From Megamonas hypermegale_A (GTDB lineage: Bacteria > Bacillota > Negativicutes > Selenomonadales > Selenomonadaceae): a DNA stretch of 64,000 nt. Shown in pieces: positions 7,970 to 16,802 of the stretch. The stretch lies in NCBI RefSeq assembly GCF_030371585.1, contig NZ_JAUDCE010000003.1; one strand, given 5' to 3'. Under the pieces are notes generated by a model. That model was not told the origin of the DNA, did not search any database, and saw only the letters and a list, made by a program, of their open reading frames with translations. The position numbers were made by a program, and so were the translations under genes. Every line of letters starts with the position of its first letter. Position 1 is the stretch's first letter.

Positions 7970-9766
7970 ATGAGCACAACCAGTGTGCATGACGATTTTG
8001 TTGAGCGGGTACGTTCTTCTTCGGATATCCTGGCTGTTATCTCAAGTTACGTTCATCTGAAGAAAAAAGGTAATCGCTATTGGGGCTGCTGTCCGTTTCA
8101 CAATGAAAAAACACCTTCCTTTTCTGTAGTTCCGCATCAGGGATTTTTTTATTGCTTTGGCTGCCATGCAGGTGGTAATGTATTTAAATTTCTATCATTA
8201 ATTGAAAATGTATCTTATTACGAGGCCATCAAATTGCAGGCGCAAAGATTAAATATTCCCATTCCCACGTATCGCAAAAATGCGCGCGAGGTGGCGGAAG
8301 AGCAAGAACGCAATGATTTGCTTAAAATACATGAATTGGCAGGTTCTTTTTTTCATAACTGTTTAACAAAAACAGGACTCGGCGCTCCCGGCCGCGATTA
8401 TTTTTCTACTCGCCAGATAAATTCAAACATCATCGAACAATTCAAATTAGGCTATGCTCCTAATCTTTGGGATAAATTATACACCTCTTTTCGCAAAAGA
8501 GGTATCTCGAGCGAGCTTCTGGCTCGTTCCGGTCTGGTCACGATAAAAGATACAGGCAAGGCATACGACCGTTTCCGCAATCGCGTAATAATTCCCATTG
8601 CCGATGAACACGGTCACATCGTAGGGTTCGGCGGACGCATTATCAACAATAGCGACTCGCCCAAATACCTGAATTCGCCTGAAACGGTTATTTTCAATAA
8701 ACGCTATCTGCTTTTCGGCTTGAATTTGGCGCAAAAAGCCATTAAAGAAAAAGATTTTGCTATTGTTGTCGAAGGATATATGGATGCGATTTCGCTTCAC
8801 AGCTACGGCATCACCAATGCTGTCGCTTCACTCGGTACAGCCTTTACGCTTCAGCAATGCCGCAAAATCATGCGCTTTACGCCCAATATTTATTTCTGCT
8901 ATGACAGCGACAGTGCCGGGCAGGCTGCTACAATGCGGGCACTTGCCATTGCCTCAAGCAACGGCGCCAATGTCCGCGTCATCTTCATTCCGGACGGCAA
9001 AGACCCGGATGAATTTGTCAAAAAACACGGCGCAGAAGCTTTTTACGCTTTAATTGACAAAGCACTGCCGCTCATGGAGTTTCAGCTGCGGTATGTCCTG
9101 AAAAATGTCGATGCCAATACACTGGAAGGCAAATTATCCGCCGTAAATCAGTTGATGCCGCTTTTGGCGAATATCTCCAACGCTGTGGAACGCAATGAAT
9201 ATATTATTCGCATATCCAACGTACTGGGCGTAGATGAAGGCGTTATCCGCAGCGATTTGCAGCGGCAGAATTCGGCAAAAGCATATACAGATACAAATCA
9301 CGCCAATCTGAATAATCCGCGGAAAATCGTACCGGATAAACAAGATGCACTTACACGCGCCGGACGCTGTCTAATAAAAAAAGCATGGTATGAAAACGGA
9401 GTTTTGGATTATGTACTGAGCGTCGTTCCCGCGCAGGAATTTCCCAATAAACTGCACTGCGAAATTCTTACGTATATGGCGCAAAATCATCAAGCCAATC
9501 GTGCCTGCACCGATATCGACGCGGCTGAAAAACTGAGCGAAGCGGCCTACAGCGAATTATCGCACTGCCTGGTGGAGGAGACTCCCGCCGACAATGATAT
9601 ACAGTTCACTGCCGATTGCCTGAAACTTCTGCGCCGCCATTATCTCAGCACCGATTATGAAAAACACCGTCTTTTGGCCGACCAGTTGCAGCGCAGCGGT
9701 GACAGCCGATTTATTGATGAACTGAAAATCACCCAGCATTTGCGAACTCAATTGGATAATCTATAG
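7970..9766 (+). CDS. dnaG: DNA primase DnaG
   Basis: Synthesises RNA primers at the replication fork. The N-terminal CHC2 zinc finger is complete (CPFHNEKTPSF then CFGCHAGG), followed by the catalytic TOPRIM core (VVEGYMDAIS and YDSDSAGQAA) and a C-terminal DnaB-binding region. I start at ATG 7970, because AAAGGTGAG lies 5 bases upstream; the GTG at 7961 sits in that ribosome binding site. 598 aa is normal. rpoD follows, the classical macromolecular synthesis arrangement, but with 187 bases between them that hold a transposon end. Confidence 0.95.
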   Translation: MSTTSVHDDFVERVRSSSDILAVISSYVHLKKKGNRYWGCCPFHNEKTPSFSVVPHQGFFYCFGCHAGGNVFKFLSLIENVSYYEAIKLQAQRLNIPIPTYRKNAREVAEEQERNDLLKIHELAGSFFHNCLTKTGLGAPGRDYFSTRQINSNIIEQFKLGYAPNLWDKLYTSFRKRGISSELLARSGLVTIKDTGKAYDRFRNRVIIPIADEHGHIVGFGGRIINNSDSPKYLNSPETVIFNKRYLLFGLNLAQKAIKEKDFAIVVEGYMDAISLHSYGITNAVASLGTAFTLQQCRKIMRFTPNIYFCYDSDSAGQAATMRALAIASSNGANVRVIFIPDGKDPDEFVKKHGAEAFYALIDKALPLMEFQLRYVLKNVDANTLEGKLSAVNQLMPLLANISNAVERNEYIIRISNVLGVDEGVIRSDLQRQNSAKAYTDTNHANLNNPRKIVPDKQDALTRAGRCLIKKAWYENGVLDYVLSVVPAQEFPNKLHCEILTYMAQNHQANRACTDIDAAEKLSEAAYSELSHCLVEETPADNDIQFTADCLKLLRRHYLSTDYEKHRLLADQLQRSGDSRFIDELKITQHLRTQLDNL

Positions 9767-9799
9767 AAAAATCTTATATTTGTTCTATAAAAAATAAGC

Positions 9800-9922
9800 A
9801 GAACTTCAAATATGAGGAACTGTGTAGAGGGTTATTGGCAGACCCTTTAAGAATAAAAATCAACTGATATTCTGGTTGAACTTCTTAAAAATCCCCTGTC
9901 TTTAGACATGAGGAATGTCAAG
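9800..9922 (+). mobile_element. Degraded IS200/IS605-type right end with omega-RNA-like sequence
   Basis: The stretch has the look of the 3' end of an IS200/IS605 tnpB unit: GGGT...GGCAGACCC and TCAAC...GTTGA stem-loops, TTGAACTTCTTAAAAATCCCC, then a subterminal imperfect hairpin (CCCCTGTCTTTAGACATGAGG region) and a GAATGTCAAG end. No tnpB or tnpA is present. I recognise this from the family pattern, not from a search. If right, the excision end lies near 9921, directly before the rpoD ribosome binding site. Confidence 0.5.
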
Positions 9923-9953
9923 TGATTACTACTTTGAAGGAGGCATGCAAATA

Positions 9954-11093
9954 ATGGCTCAAACAAAAAAAACCGTCAAAGCCGTTAAAGATACAAACAC
10001 AGCTAGTGCTGCTGCTAGTTTGGATGCAATAAGTAAATTATTGGATAAAGGTAAAAAAACCGGCGTTTTAACGTATAATGAAATCATGGAATCTCTGCAA
10101 TCAGTTGATATGAGCCCGGATGAAATCGACGAATTATATGATACATTCACCAAACGCGGTATTGACATTATCGACAATGGCAGCGATATTGGGCCGGAAG
10201 ACGATACTTCCGATATCAAGGATGAAGACGATATCGACATCGACCTCAGTATTCCGGAAGGCATTAATATTGATGACCCTGTAAGAATGTATCTCAAAGA
10301 AATCGGTCGCGTGCCTTTACTATCCGCAGACGAAGAAATCAAACTCGCCAAACGCATGGAGGAAGGCGACGTGGAAGCGCAAAAGCGTCTTGCCGAAGCC
10401 AATCTTCGTCTTGTAGTCAGCATTGCCAAACGTTACGTAGGACGCGGCATGCTGTTTCTGGACCTCATCCAGGAAGGCAATCTCGGTCTTATCAAAGCCG
10501 TAGAAAAATTCGATTATAACAAAGGATATAAATTCAGTACGTATGCCACCTGGTGGATACGTCAGGCGATAACGCGCGCCATTGCAGACCAGGCCCGCAC
10601 AATCCGTATTCCGGTGCATATGGTGGAAACCATCAATAAATTAATCCGCGTTTCCCGTCAGCTGCTGCAATCGCTCGGCCGCGAACCAACCCCGGAAGAA
10701 ATCGCCAAAGAGATGAATGTCAGCGTGGACAGAGTCCGCGAAATCATGAAAATCGCTCAGGAACCGGTATCTTTGGAAACGCCAATCGGCGAAGAAGAAG
10801 ACTCCCATCTCGGCGATTTCATTGAAGACCACGATGCTCCGGCACCGGCAGAAGCCGCATCATTCGTTCTCTTGAAGGAACAACTGGAAGACGTTCTGGA
10901 CACGCTCACGGAACGTGAGGAAAAAGTCCTGCGCCTGCGTTTCGGTCTTGACGACGGCCGTGCCCGCACATTGGAAGAAGTCGGCCAGAATTTCGGCGTA
11001 ACACGCGAACGTATCCGTCAGATTGAAGCCAAAGCGCTTCGCAAACTGCGTCATCCGAGCCGCAGCAAAAAACTCAAGGATTTTTTAGAATAA
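9954..11093 (+). CDS. rpoD: RNA polymerase primary sigma factor RpoD (SigA)
   Basis: Housekeeping sigma-70 factor. All core regions are visible: 1.2 (DPVRMYLKEIGRVPLL), 2.1-2.2 (NLRLVVSIAKRYVGRGM, LIQEGNLGLIKAVEKF), 2.3-2.4 (FSTYATWWIRQAITRAI), region 3 and 4.2 (GVTRERIRQIEAKALRKLRH). 379 aa is the length typical of Firmicute SigA, with a lysine-rich N-terminus instead of a long region 1.1. I choose the ATG at 9954 because GAAGGAGG lies at a proper distance; the upstream ATG at 9945 is too close to it. It follows dnaG. Confidence 0.96.
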   Translation: MAQTKKTVKAVKDTNTASAAASLDAISKLLDKGKKTGVLTYNEIMESLQSVDMSPDEIDELYDTFTKRGIDIIDNGSDIGPEDDTSDIKDEDDIDIDLSIPEGINIDDPVRMYLKEIGRVPLLSADEEIKLAKRMEEGDVEAQKRLAEANLRLVVSIAKRYVGRGMLFLDLIQEGNLGLIKAVEKFDYNKGYKFSTYATWWIRQAITRAIADQARTIRIPVHMVETINKLIRVSRQLLQSLGREPTPEEIAKEMNVSVDRVREIMKIAQEPVSLETPIGEEEDSHLGDFIEDHDAPAPAEAASFVLLKEQLEDVLDTLTEREEKVLRLRFGLDDGRARTLEEVGQNFGVTRERIRQIEAKALRKLRHPSRSKKLKDFLE

Positions 11094-11098
11094 TTAAT

Positions 11099-11134
11099 AC
11101 CGTCTATGCTATTTATCACATAGACGGTTTCTTC
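11099..11134 (+). terminator. Terminator of dnaG-rpoD
   Basis: ACCGTCTATG and CATAGACGGT form a perfect 10 bp stem followed by TTTCTT. Confidence 0.85.
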
Positions 11135-11182
11135 CCTCAAAAAAGAAATCATAAATTTTTTTCAAAAAAATAAAAAAAACTG

Positions 11183-11212
11183 TTGACAATAAACTCTATA
11201 TTGTATTATAAT
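11183..11212 (+). promoter_or_regulatory. Promoter of the tRNA cluster
   Basis: Consensus TTGACA at 11183-11188 and TATAAT at 11207-11212, 18 bases apart, about 20 bases before the first tRNA. Confidence 0.8.
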
Positions 11213-11233
11213 AATTTCCGTTGGCGATGACAT

Positions 11234-11309
11234 TCCTCGATAGCTCAGTTGGTAGAGCAATCGGCTGTTAACCGATCGGTCGTAGGTTCGAGTCCTACTC
11301 GAGGAGCCA
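11234..11309 (+). tRNA. tRNA-Asn (GTT), copy 1
   Basis: Full cloverleaf; acceptor TCCTCGA/TCGAGGA, anticodon loop CTGTTAA, T-arm GGTTCGAGTCC and encoded CCA. First of three tRNAs behind one promoter. Confidence 0.95.
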
Positions 11310-11327
11310 TTTTCTAACATAGCAAAT

Positions 11328-11403
11328 TCCTTGATAGCTCAGTTGGTAGAGCAATCGGCTGTTAACCGATCGGTCGTAGGTTCGAGTCCTACTCAAGGAG
11401 CCA
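11328..11403 (+). tRNA. tRNA-Asn (GTT), copy 2
   Basis: Identical to copy 1 apart from one acceptor-stem base pair (C-G changed to T-A on both sides: TCCTTGA/TCAAGGA). CCA is encoded. Confidence 0.95.
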
Positions 11404-11414
11404 TTTTTATTTTT

Positions 11415-11489
11415 GGGCCTATAGCTCAGCGGTAGAGCCCCCGGCTCATAACCGGTTGGTCCCTGGTTCGAATCCAGGTGGGCCCACCA
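11415..11489 (+). tRNA. tRNA with CAT anticodon (Met or Ile2)
   Basis: Cloverleaf with acceptor GGGCCTA/TGGGCCC, anticodon loop CTCATAA and encoded CCA. The CAT anticodon fits elongator Met or, after lysidine modification, Ile2. The loop resembles bacterial Ile2, but I cannot settle it by eye. It lacks the initiator C1-A72 type mismatch. Confidence 0.85.
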
Positions 11490-11506
11490 CTTAATAAAGA
11501 TAATTT

Positions 11507-11545
11507 AAGCCTTCATTATTAATTTAATGAAGGCTTTTTATTTTA
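11507..11545 (+). terminator. Terminator of the tRNA cluster
   Basis: AAGCCTTCAT pairs with ATGAAGGCTT, followed by TTTTATTTT. Confidence 0.88.
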
Positions 11546-11582
11546 CTTTCATATAAAAAGTACCCAATGCAAAGTATTACCT

Positions 11583-11705
11583 GTTGTACTAGTTGATTTT
11601 CCAAAGCAGTATAATAGTTTATATTTAGTGAGGTTAAGTGACAACAGGCAGCGAATATAAACTATTATACTGCTGGCTACAGACTCGATGTTTTACTAGC
11701 ACAAC
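11583..11705 (+). repeat. ~120 bp palindromic element, copy 3
   Basis: Outer ends GTTGTACTAGT and ACTAGCACAAC; inner arms AAAGCAGTATAATAGTTTAT and ATAAACTATTATACTGC. The loop reads AGTGAGGTTAAGTGACAACA then GGCAGCG on the + strand. It lies between the convergent tRNA cluster and cobQ. Confidence 0.9.
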
Positions 11706-11737
11706 GAATAAGTATTTGCATTGGGTACTTTTTTTGT

Positions 11738-13252
11738 TTAGCCTATTATTTCTTTCAGTTTTGCCATATCGAGGTTTTGGCGAACCGTTTCCGCCAGGCG
11801 GTTGTATGCCTGCTGTTTAGCGGCCGCATAATTTACGGATACAGGCAGCGGCTGTAAATTCCTGCGCTTGCGCAGTATATTGATTAAACCGCGGCGGTAT
11901 GCGTCATTGTCGAAAATACCGTGAATATACGCTCCCATTACGTTGCCGTTTATCAGCCCTTCAGCGATTTCTACAGATTTACCGGCTCTTTGCGTTATCA
12001 TGAACGGATGAGCACATTCTCTTGTAAACTGCGTTTCACCCATATGGATTTCATAGCCGAACAAATCGTCAACCGACAGTGTTTCTCCCATAAACTGCCA
12101 CTCAAAACATTTTGCCTTTACCTGAGAAGTGAGCTTTTCTTCGGCAAAAATCGTTTCCATCGGCAAAAAGCCCAGACCTTCCACGCTGTCATTGTCCGAC
12201 TCCGTATGATGCGGGTCGCTGATTTTCTCGCCAAGCATCTGGTAGCCGCCGCAAATGCCGATAATCGGCGTGCCGTTTTCATGCGCCTGTCTTATCGCTT
12301 TTTCCATACCGCTGCGGCGCAGATAGAGCATATCCTCCGTCGTATTTTTGCTGCCCGGAAGCAAAATCAAATCGGCTTCACCGATTGCTTCACCCTCTTT
12401 TACATAGTAAAGATTAACGTCATCTTCCCGGCTCAGCGCGTCGAAATCGGTGAAATTGGAAATTTTCGGCGTCTGGATTACAGCGATTTTTATCGGTGCA
12501 GCCGTTTTGTCTTTCTTTGGCGCTTTATCATCAAGCGAAACGGAGTCCTCATCATCAATGCCCAAATCCGGCAGATACGGAATTACGCCGAGAACAGGTT
12601 TTCCCGTTTTTTCTTCGAGAAAATCCAGCGCCGGCTGCAAAATCGTCACGTCGCCACGGAATTTGTTGATGACAAGCCCCTTGACCAAATCGCGTTCCTC
12701 CGGCTCTAACAGCTCCAATGTGCCGACAAGCGAAGCGAGCGCACCGCCGCGGTCGATATCGGCGATTAACAGCACCGGCGCATTTAAATATTTGGCAATG
12801 CGCATATTTACGATATCGTTGGCCTTAAGATTTACCTCTGCCGGACTGCCCGCTCCTTCGATTACCATCATATCGAAACGTTTTTCCAATCGGCTGATAG
12901 CTTCTTTTACCGTATCGAACGCTTTGAGCGAATAACCTTTGTGATATTCACGCGCCGACATATTGCCGACGGGTTTTCCCATTAAAATCACCTGCGAACA
13001 GGAATTGCCCGTCGGTTTTAACAGCACCGGGTTCATTTCCACGAACGGTTCCAGCCCTGCCGCTTCCGCCTGCGCCACCTGCGCACGCCCCATTTCGTCG
13101 CCGTCTTTCGTCACGTACGAATTGAGAGCCATGTTCTGCGCCTTGAATGGAACGACGCTCATTCCTTCCTGATAAAAAATACGGCACAGTGCAGTTGTAA
13201 GTATACTTTTGCCTACATGGGAAGAAGTTCCCTGTAACATTATATGTTTCAT
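11738..13252 (-). CDS. cobQ: Cobyric acid synthase CobQ/CbiP
   Basis: Glutamine-dependent amidation of carboxylates b, d, e and g of adenosylcobyrinic acid a,c-diamide. N-terminal P-loop-like GTSSHVGKS, a dethiobiotin-synthetase-like domain, and a C-terminal class I glutamine amidotransferase domain with the nucleophile motif GICGGYQML near residue 340. 504 aa is normal. It is the last gene of the leftward cobalamin operon, starting 5 bases after cbiA. Confidence 0.95.
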   Translation of the reverse strand: MKHIMLQGTSSHVGKSILTTALCRIFYQEGMSVVPFKAQNMALNSYVTKDGDEMGRAQVAQAEAAGLEPFVEMNPVLLKPTGNSCSQVILMGKPVGNMSAREYHKGYSLKAFDTVKEAISRLEKRFDMMVIEGAGSPAEVNLKANDIVNMRIAKYLNAPVLLIADIDRGGALASLVGTLELLEPEERDLVKGLVINKFRGDVTILQPALDFLEEKTGKPVLGVIPYLPDLGIDDEDSVSLDDKAPKKDKTAAPIKIAVIQTPKISNFTDFDALSREDDVNLYYVKEGEAIGEADLILLPGSKNTTEDMLYLRRSGMEKAIRQAHENGTPIIGICGGYQMLGEKISDPHHTESDNDSVEGLGFLPMETIFAEEKLTSQVKAKCFEWQFMGETLSVDDLFGYEIHMGETQFTRECAHPFMITQRAGKSVEIAEGLINGNVMGAYIHGIFDNDAYRRGLINILRKRRNLQPLPVSVNYAAAKQQAYNRLAETVRQNLDMAKLKEIIG

Positions 13253-13257
13253 ATTGA

Positions 13258-14643
13258 TTACCCTTTTAGTTTATTTTTATGATATTCTCTCGCTTTTTTC
13301 ACTAGACTATCTGCCGCTTCTGGCGCGCCGAGAAAATGCAGATGCAGATACGAGCCCAAAATATTGTCCTTGGCGTAACCGGCTTTATATCGAGCATTGT
13401 TGCGCATTTTCGTAAACTCAAACGCCCACGAAAAATCCTGCGCCTGCTCGCTCTGGGTGGAAAAATGAAATTCATGGCCGTGATATGTTTCGTCTTTTTC
13501 ACCCAGAATATTATCCTGCAAATTTTTCGCCTGCACATAGCCGACCGTCTGCAATTTCTTATTCATCTTTGCCATCGCCGGAATTATTCCCGCCATTGCA
13601 TGAAAGTTGCCGTCAAAGTCGAAAATTCCCTGCATTAAATACATATATCCGCCGCATTCAGCATAAATCGGCATTTTATTTTCATTGGCGCGGCGAATAG
13701 AATTGAGCATGGATTTATTGGCTGCCAGTGTGTCGGCAAAAACTTCCGGAAAACCGCCGCCGAAAATCAGCGCACAAGCATTAGGCGGCACCGCTTCATC
13801 TTCCAGCGGGCTGAAAAATTCGATTTTCGCACCGCAGGCAGAAAGCTGCTTTAAACTTGCCGGATAATAAAAGGAAAACGCCTTGTCTTGAGCCACGGCG
13901 ATTACTACATCTTCAGCCGCTTTCACCCGTTTGTCTTCCTGCACATAAAGCGGCGGCGCTGTATGGGCCAGTTCTACAATTTTATCGAGATAGACCTCTT
14001 TGGCGATTTTAGCGGAAATAATCTCGATTACTTCTTTGGCATTATTTTCCTGCGCCGGTGTAAGCCCCAGATGACGCTCCGGCATATGCACGCTGTCATC
14101 GCGGTAAATTGCCCCAAACACCGGCACATTTATTTTCGCCATCGCTTCTTCAATCAGAGCCTTATGCGTCGGTGAACCGAGCCGGTTTAAAATCACGCCG
14201 GCCAAATTGACATCTTCATCATACAGCTTAAATCCGAGCGCAATGGCAGCTGCTGAATCGCCCATTGACTGAACGTTGATTACGAGAATTACCGGTGCCT
14301 GCAGTTTTTTTGCCAGCTGAGCAGTGGAACTGATGCCGTTTTTGCCGCCGTCGTAAAGCCCCATAACGCCCTCGATAACGGCAATATCTGCCCCGCCCGC
14401 CTCTTCGGCGAACAAATCATTTATCCTGCTCTCATCCACCAGCCACGTATCGAGATTATGCCCCGCTCTGCCGGATGCCATGCCGTGATAGGACGGGTCG
14501 ATATAATCCGGCCCGACTTTAAACGGCTGAACTTTCATACCTTTATTTTTGAGCGCCCGCAAAATTCCCGTAACGACCGTCGTCTTGCCCGAACTGCTCT
14601 GCGTCGCCGCAATCACTACGCGCGGAATGTTCACTTTCTTCAT
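13258..14643 (-). CDS. cbiA: Cobyrinic acid a,c-diamide synthase CbiA/CobB
   Basis: ATP- and glutamine-dependent amidation of carboxylates a and c of (cobalt-)cobyrinic acid. The P-loop motif ATQSSSGKTTVVTG is near the N-terminus, and the C-terminal glutaminase domain carries YAECGGYMYL. I choose the ATG at 14643 because AAGGTGA lies five bases upstream; the frame could open at 14673 without a ribosome binding site. 461 aa. It lies between cbiC and cobQ in the operon. Confidence 0.94.
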   Translation of the reverse strand: MKKVNIPRVVIAATQSSSGKTTVVTGILRALKNKGMKVQPFKVGPDYIDPSYHGMASGRAGHNLDTWLVDESRINDLFAEEAGGADIAVIEGVMGLYDGGKNGISSTAQLAKKLQAPVILVINVQSMGDSAAAIALGFKLYDEDVNLAGVILNRLGSPTHKALIEEAMAKINVPVFGAIYRDDSVHMPERHLGLTPAQENNAKEVIEIISAKIAKEVYLDKIVELAHTAPPLYVQEDKRVKAAEDVVIAVAQDKAFSFYYPASLKQLSACGAKIEFFSPLEDEAVPPNACALIFGGGFPEVFADTLAANKSMLNSIRRANENKMPIYAECGGYMYLMQGIFDFDGNFHAMAGIIPAMAKMNKKLQTVGYVQAKNLQDNILGEKDETYHGHEFHFSTQSEQAQDFSWAFEFTKMRNNARYKAGYAKDNILGSYLHLHFLGAPEAADSLVKKAREYHKNKLKG

Positions 14644-14653
14644 GCCGGTCACC

Positions 14654-15289
14654 TTAAATGCGCGTGTTATCAATGAGATACATCACTGCATTAATACAGG
14701 AAGCCGCAATCGGGCTGCCGCCTTTCGTTCCCGTTACAGTGATATACGGCACTTTCGATTCTTTAATCAGCAAATCCTTCGATTCCGCCGCGCCGACAAA
14801 ACCGACCGGCGTACCGACGATTGCCGCCGGACGGATATTTTCCTCATTCATAAGGCGGATTACTTCAAACAGTGCCGTCGGCGCATTGCCGATTGCCACG
14901 ATTGCTCCGTTCAGCTCTTTGCCGAAATGGCGCATAGCCGCAATGGAGCGTGTAACGCCGTTTTCTTTAGCGTATTTAGCGATTTCAGCATCGGCGATTT
15001 TACATTCCACACTGCCGCCCCATATTGCCAGTTTGCGCTTATTGATACCTGTACGCACCATTTCCACGTCCGTATATATCTTGCAACCGGAAAGCAGTGC
15101 TTTCTTCATAGCTTCTACCGCGTCTTTATGAATGCGGATAAGCGGCGCATAATCCACATCGCCGGAAGCATGGATAATGCGCGAATAAATCTTCGTCTGC
15201 GCTTCATCCAAATTCAGTTTTTCAATATACGGTTTTATTATTTCAAAACTGCGAACTTCAATCGCCATCGGGTCTTTAATGTAATTCAT
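14654..15289 (-). CDS. cbiC: Cobalt-precorrin-8X methylmutase CbiC/CobH
   Basis: Moves the methyl group from C11 to C12 to give cobyrinate. The 211 aa length and the conserved RHFGKELNGAIVAIGNAPTA region (with the catalytic-region H) identify it, as does the C-terminal VGFVGAAESK. Part of the leftward cobalamin operon, with GAGGTGA before the start. Confidence 0.94.
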   Translation of the reverse strand: MNYIKDPMAIEVRSFEIIKPYIEKLNLDEAQTKIYSRIIHASGDVDYAPLIRIHKDAVEAMKKALLSGCKIYTDVEMVRTGINKRKLAIWGGSVECKIADAEIAKYAKENGVTRSIAAMRHFGKELNGAIVAIGNAPTALFEVIRLMNEENIRPAAIVGTPVGFVGAAESKDLLIKESKVPYITVTGTKGGSPIAASCINAVMYLIDNTRI

Positions 15290-15300
15290 TTATTTTCACC

Positions 15301-16068
15301 TCATTTTTCATACTGTCTGACAAAATCTATCACACTTTTATAATCGTGCACCATATTTACATAATCAATGCGTGGCCGGTCAATCAGCACTATCGGCAAA
15401 TTCATTTTTATCGCCGCCGTCAGCTTCGTTTCCGTACCGCCGAGTGTGCCGCTGTTTTTCATGACGACGACATCCGCCTTATATTTAGCATACAGCGCCA
15501 TATTAAGCTCTTCGGAAAAAGGTCCCTGCAATGCCACTATATCGCGCGGCAGTATGCCTGCTTTAGCGCAGATTTCCAGCGAAGCCACAGCCGGCAGTAC
15601 ACGTGCTACAATACGGCAATTTTTCTTTTTGGCTTCATCAGCAAATAATTCCAGCCTGTTGCTGCCTGTCGTCAGAAAAATATTCTTGCCCAGCTGTACG
15701 GAAAGTGCCGCTGCTTCTTCATACGTTTTTACCAAATATAATTTCGCATAATCCGGCAGCGGCGTAACTTTCCGCTCATAACGGATATACGGTATGCTAA
15801 GTTCGTTACAAACCTGCATGGCCGTCTGCGATACATTTACGGCATACGGATGCGTTGCGTCCACAAATACCGTGATTTTATTTTCCTCTAAGCATCTGCG
15901 CATTGCCGCCGCGTCAAGCTTATGGTCATTGACTGTCAGATTTTCATGCTGCGGCAATAGATTTTTGCCGTAATCGGTTACGACGGAAGCCATTACCTTA
16001 TAATTTTCCTGCAGCAGACATTCAATCAAGCCTCTGCCGTCCTGCGTTCCTGAAGCTGTGAAAATCAT
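15301..16068 (-). CDS. cbiJ: Cobalt-precorrin-6A reductase CbiJ/CobK
   Basis: NAD(P)H-dependent reduction of the corrin ring at C18-C19. The 255 aa protein starts with the Rossmann-like TASGTQDGRGLIECLL and has the family motif VFVDATHPYAVNVS. The 4-base overlap with the end of cbiH upstream suggests translational coupling. Confidence 0.92.
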   Translation of the reverse strand: MIFTASGTQDGRGLIECLLQENYKVMASVVTDYGKNLLPQHENLTVNDHKLDAAAMRRCLEENKITVFVDATHPYAVNVSQTAMQVCNELSIPYIRYERKVTPLPDYAKLYLVKTYEEAAALSVQLGKNIFLTTGSNRLELFADEAKKKNCRIVARVLPAVASLEICAKAGILPRDIVALQGPFSEELNMALYAKYKADVVVMKNSGTLGGTETKLTAAIKMNLPIVLIDRPRIDYVNMVHDYKSVIDFVRQYEK

Positions 16069-16802
16069 ACTTCATATCCTCGCGGCGTTACCATGAAGCC
16101 GTCTTTGGCGAACGTTTTGCTATTGCCGATTATCACGAGAGAAAACATATTGATTTCCTCCTGCGTGAAATGTTCCAAATCGGAAATAACATACGTTTCA
16201 TTTTCACGGCTGGCGCTGTTTACAATGCCGACCGGCGTTTTCGGGTCTTTGTATTTAAGCATGATTTCGCGGATTTCCTCAATATGATGAACGCGCTTAT
16301 GGCTTTTCGGATTGTACAGACCGATTACAAAATCACCCCGCGCGGCAAGCTCGGCACGTTTTTTGATTAAATCCCACGGTGTGAGCAAATCGCTCAGGCT
16401 GATTACGGCAAAATCGTGCATAAGCGGTGCACCGAGCACTGCCGCCGCCGCATTGACCGCACTGAGTCCTGCCACGATTTCCACCTGCGGGCGCTCCTGC
16501 CGCGGCATTTTAAGCAAAAGTTCCAAAATAAGTCCCGCCATGCCGTAAACGCCGGAGTCGCCGCTGGATACTACCGCCACATTATGACCTTTCACCGCTT
16601 CGGCCAGCGCCATTTTGCAGCGGTCGATTTCCTGCATCATACCCGTGCCGATAACATTTTTCCCTTCTAAAAGGTAATTTACTAATTTTATATACGTATT
16701 GTAGCCTGCTACCGTATCAGCCTGCTCAATCGCTTTCAAGGCACGCGGCGTCATATCGTCTTTGCCGCCCGGGCCAATACCTACAACTTTAATTATTCCC
16801 AT
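16065..16802 (-). CDS. cbiH: Cobalt-precorrin-3B C17-methyltransferase CbiH/CobJ
   Basis: SAM-dependent methylation at C17 with ring contraction. Tetrapyrrole methylase fold: N-terminal VGIGPGGKDDMTPRALKAI, central VSSGDSGVYGMAG and GLYNPKSHKR, which is the CobJ/CbiH-specific end of the domain. 245 aa. Overlaps cbiG by ten bases and cbiJ by four. Confidence 0.93.
   Translation of the reverse strand: MGIIKVVGIGPGGKDDMTPRALKAIEQADTVAGYNTYIKLVNYLLEGKNVIGTGMMQEIDRCKMALAEAVKGHNVAVVSSGDSGVYGMAGLILELLLKMPRQERPQVEIVAGLSAVNAAAAVLGAPLMHDFAVISLSDLLTPWDLIKKRAELAARGDFVIGLYNPKSHKRVHHIEEIREIMLKYKDPKTPVGIVNSASRENETYVISDLEHFTQEEINMFSLVIIGNSKTFAKDGFMVTPRGYEV

Noticed and set aside
11583..11705. Palindromic element as an integron attC site
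   Set aside because: The ends do not show the paired RYYYAAC/GTTRRRY cores, copies are dispersed singly, and there are no cassettes.
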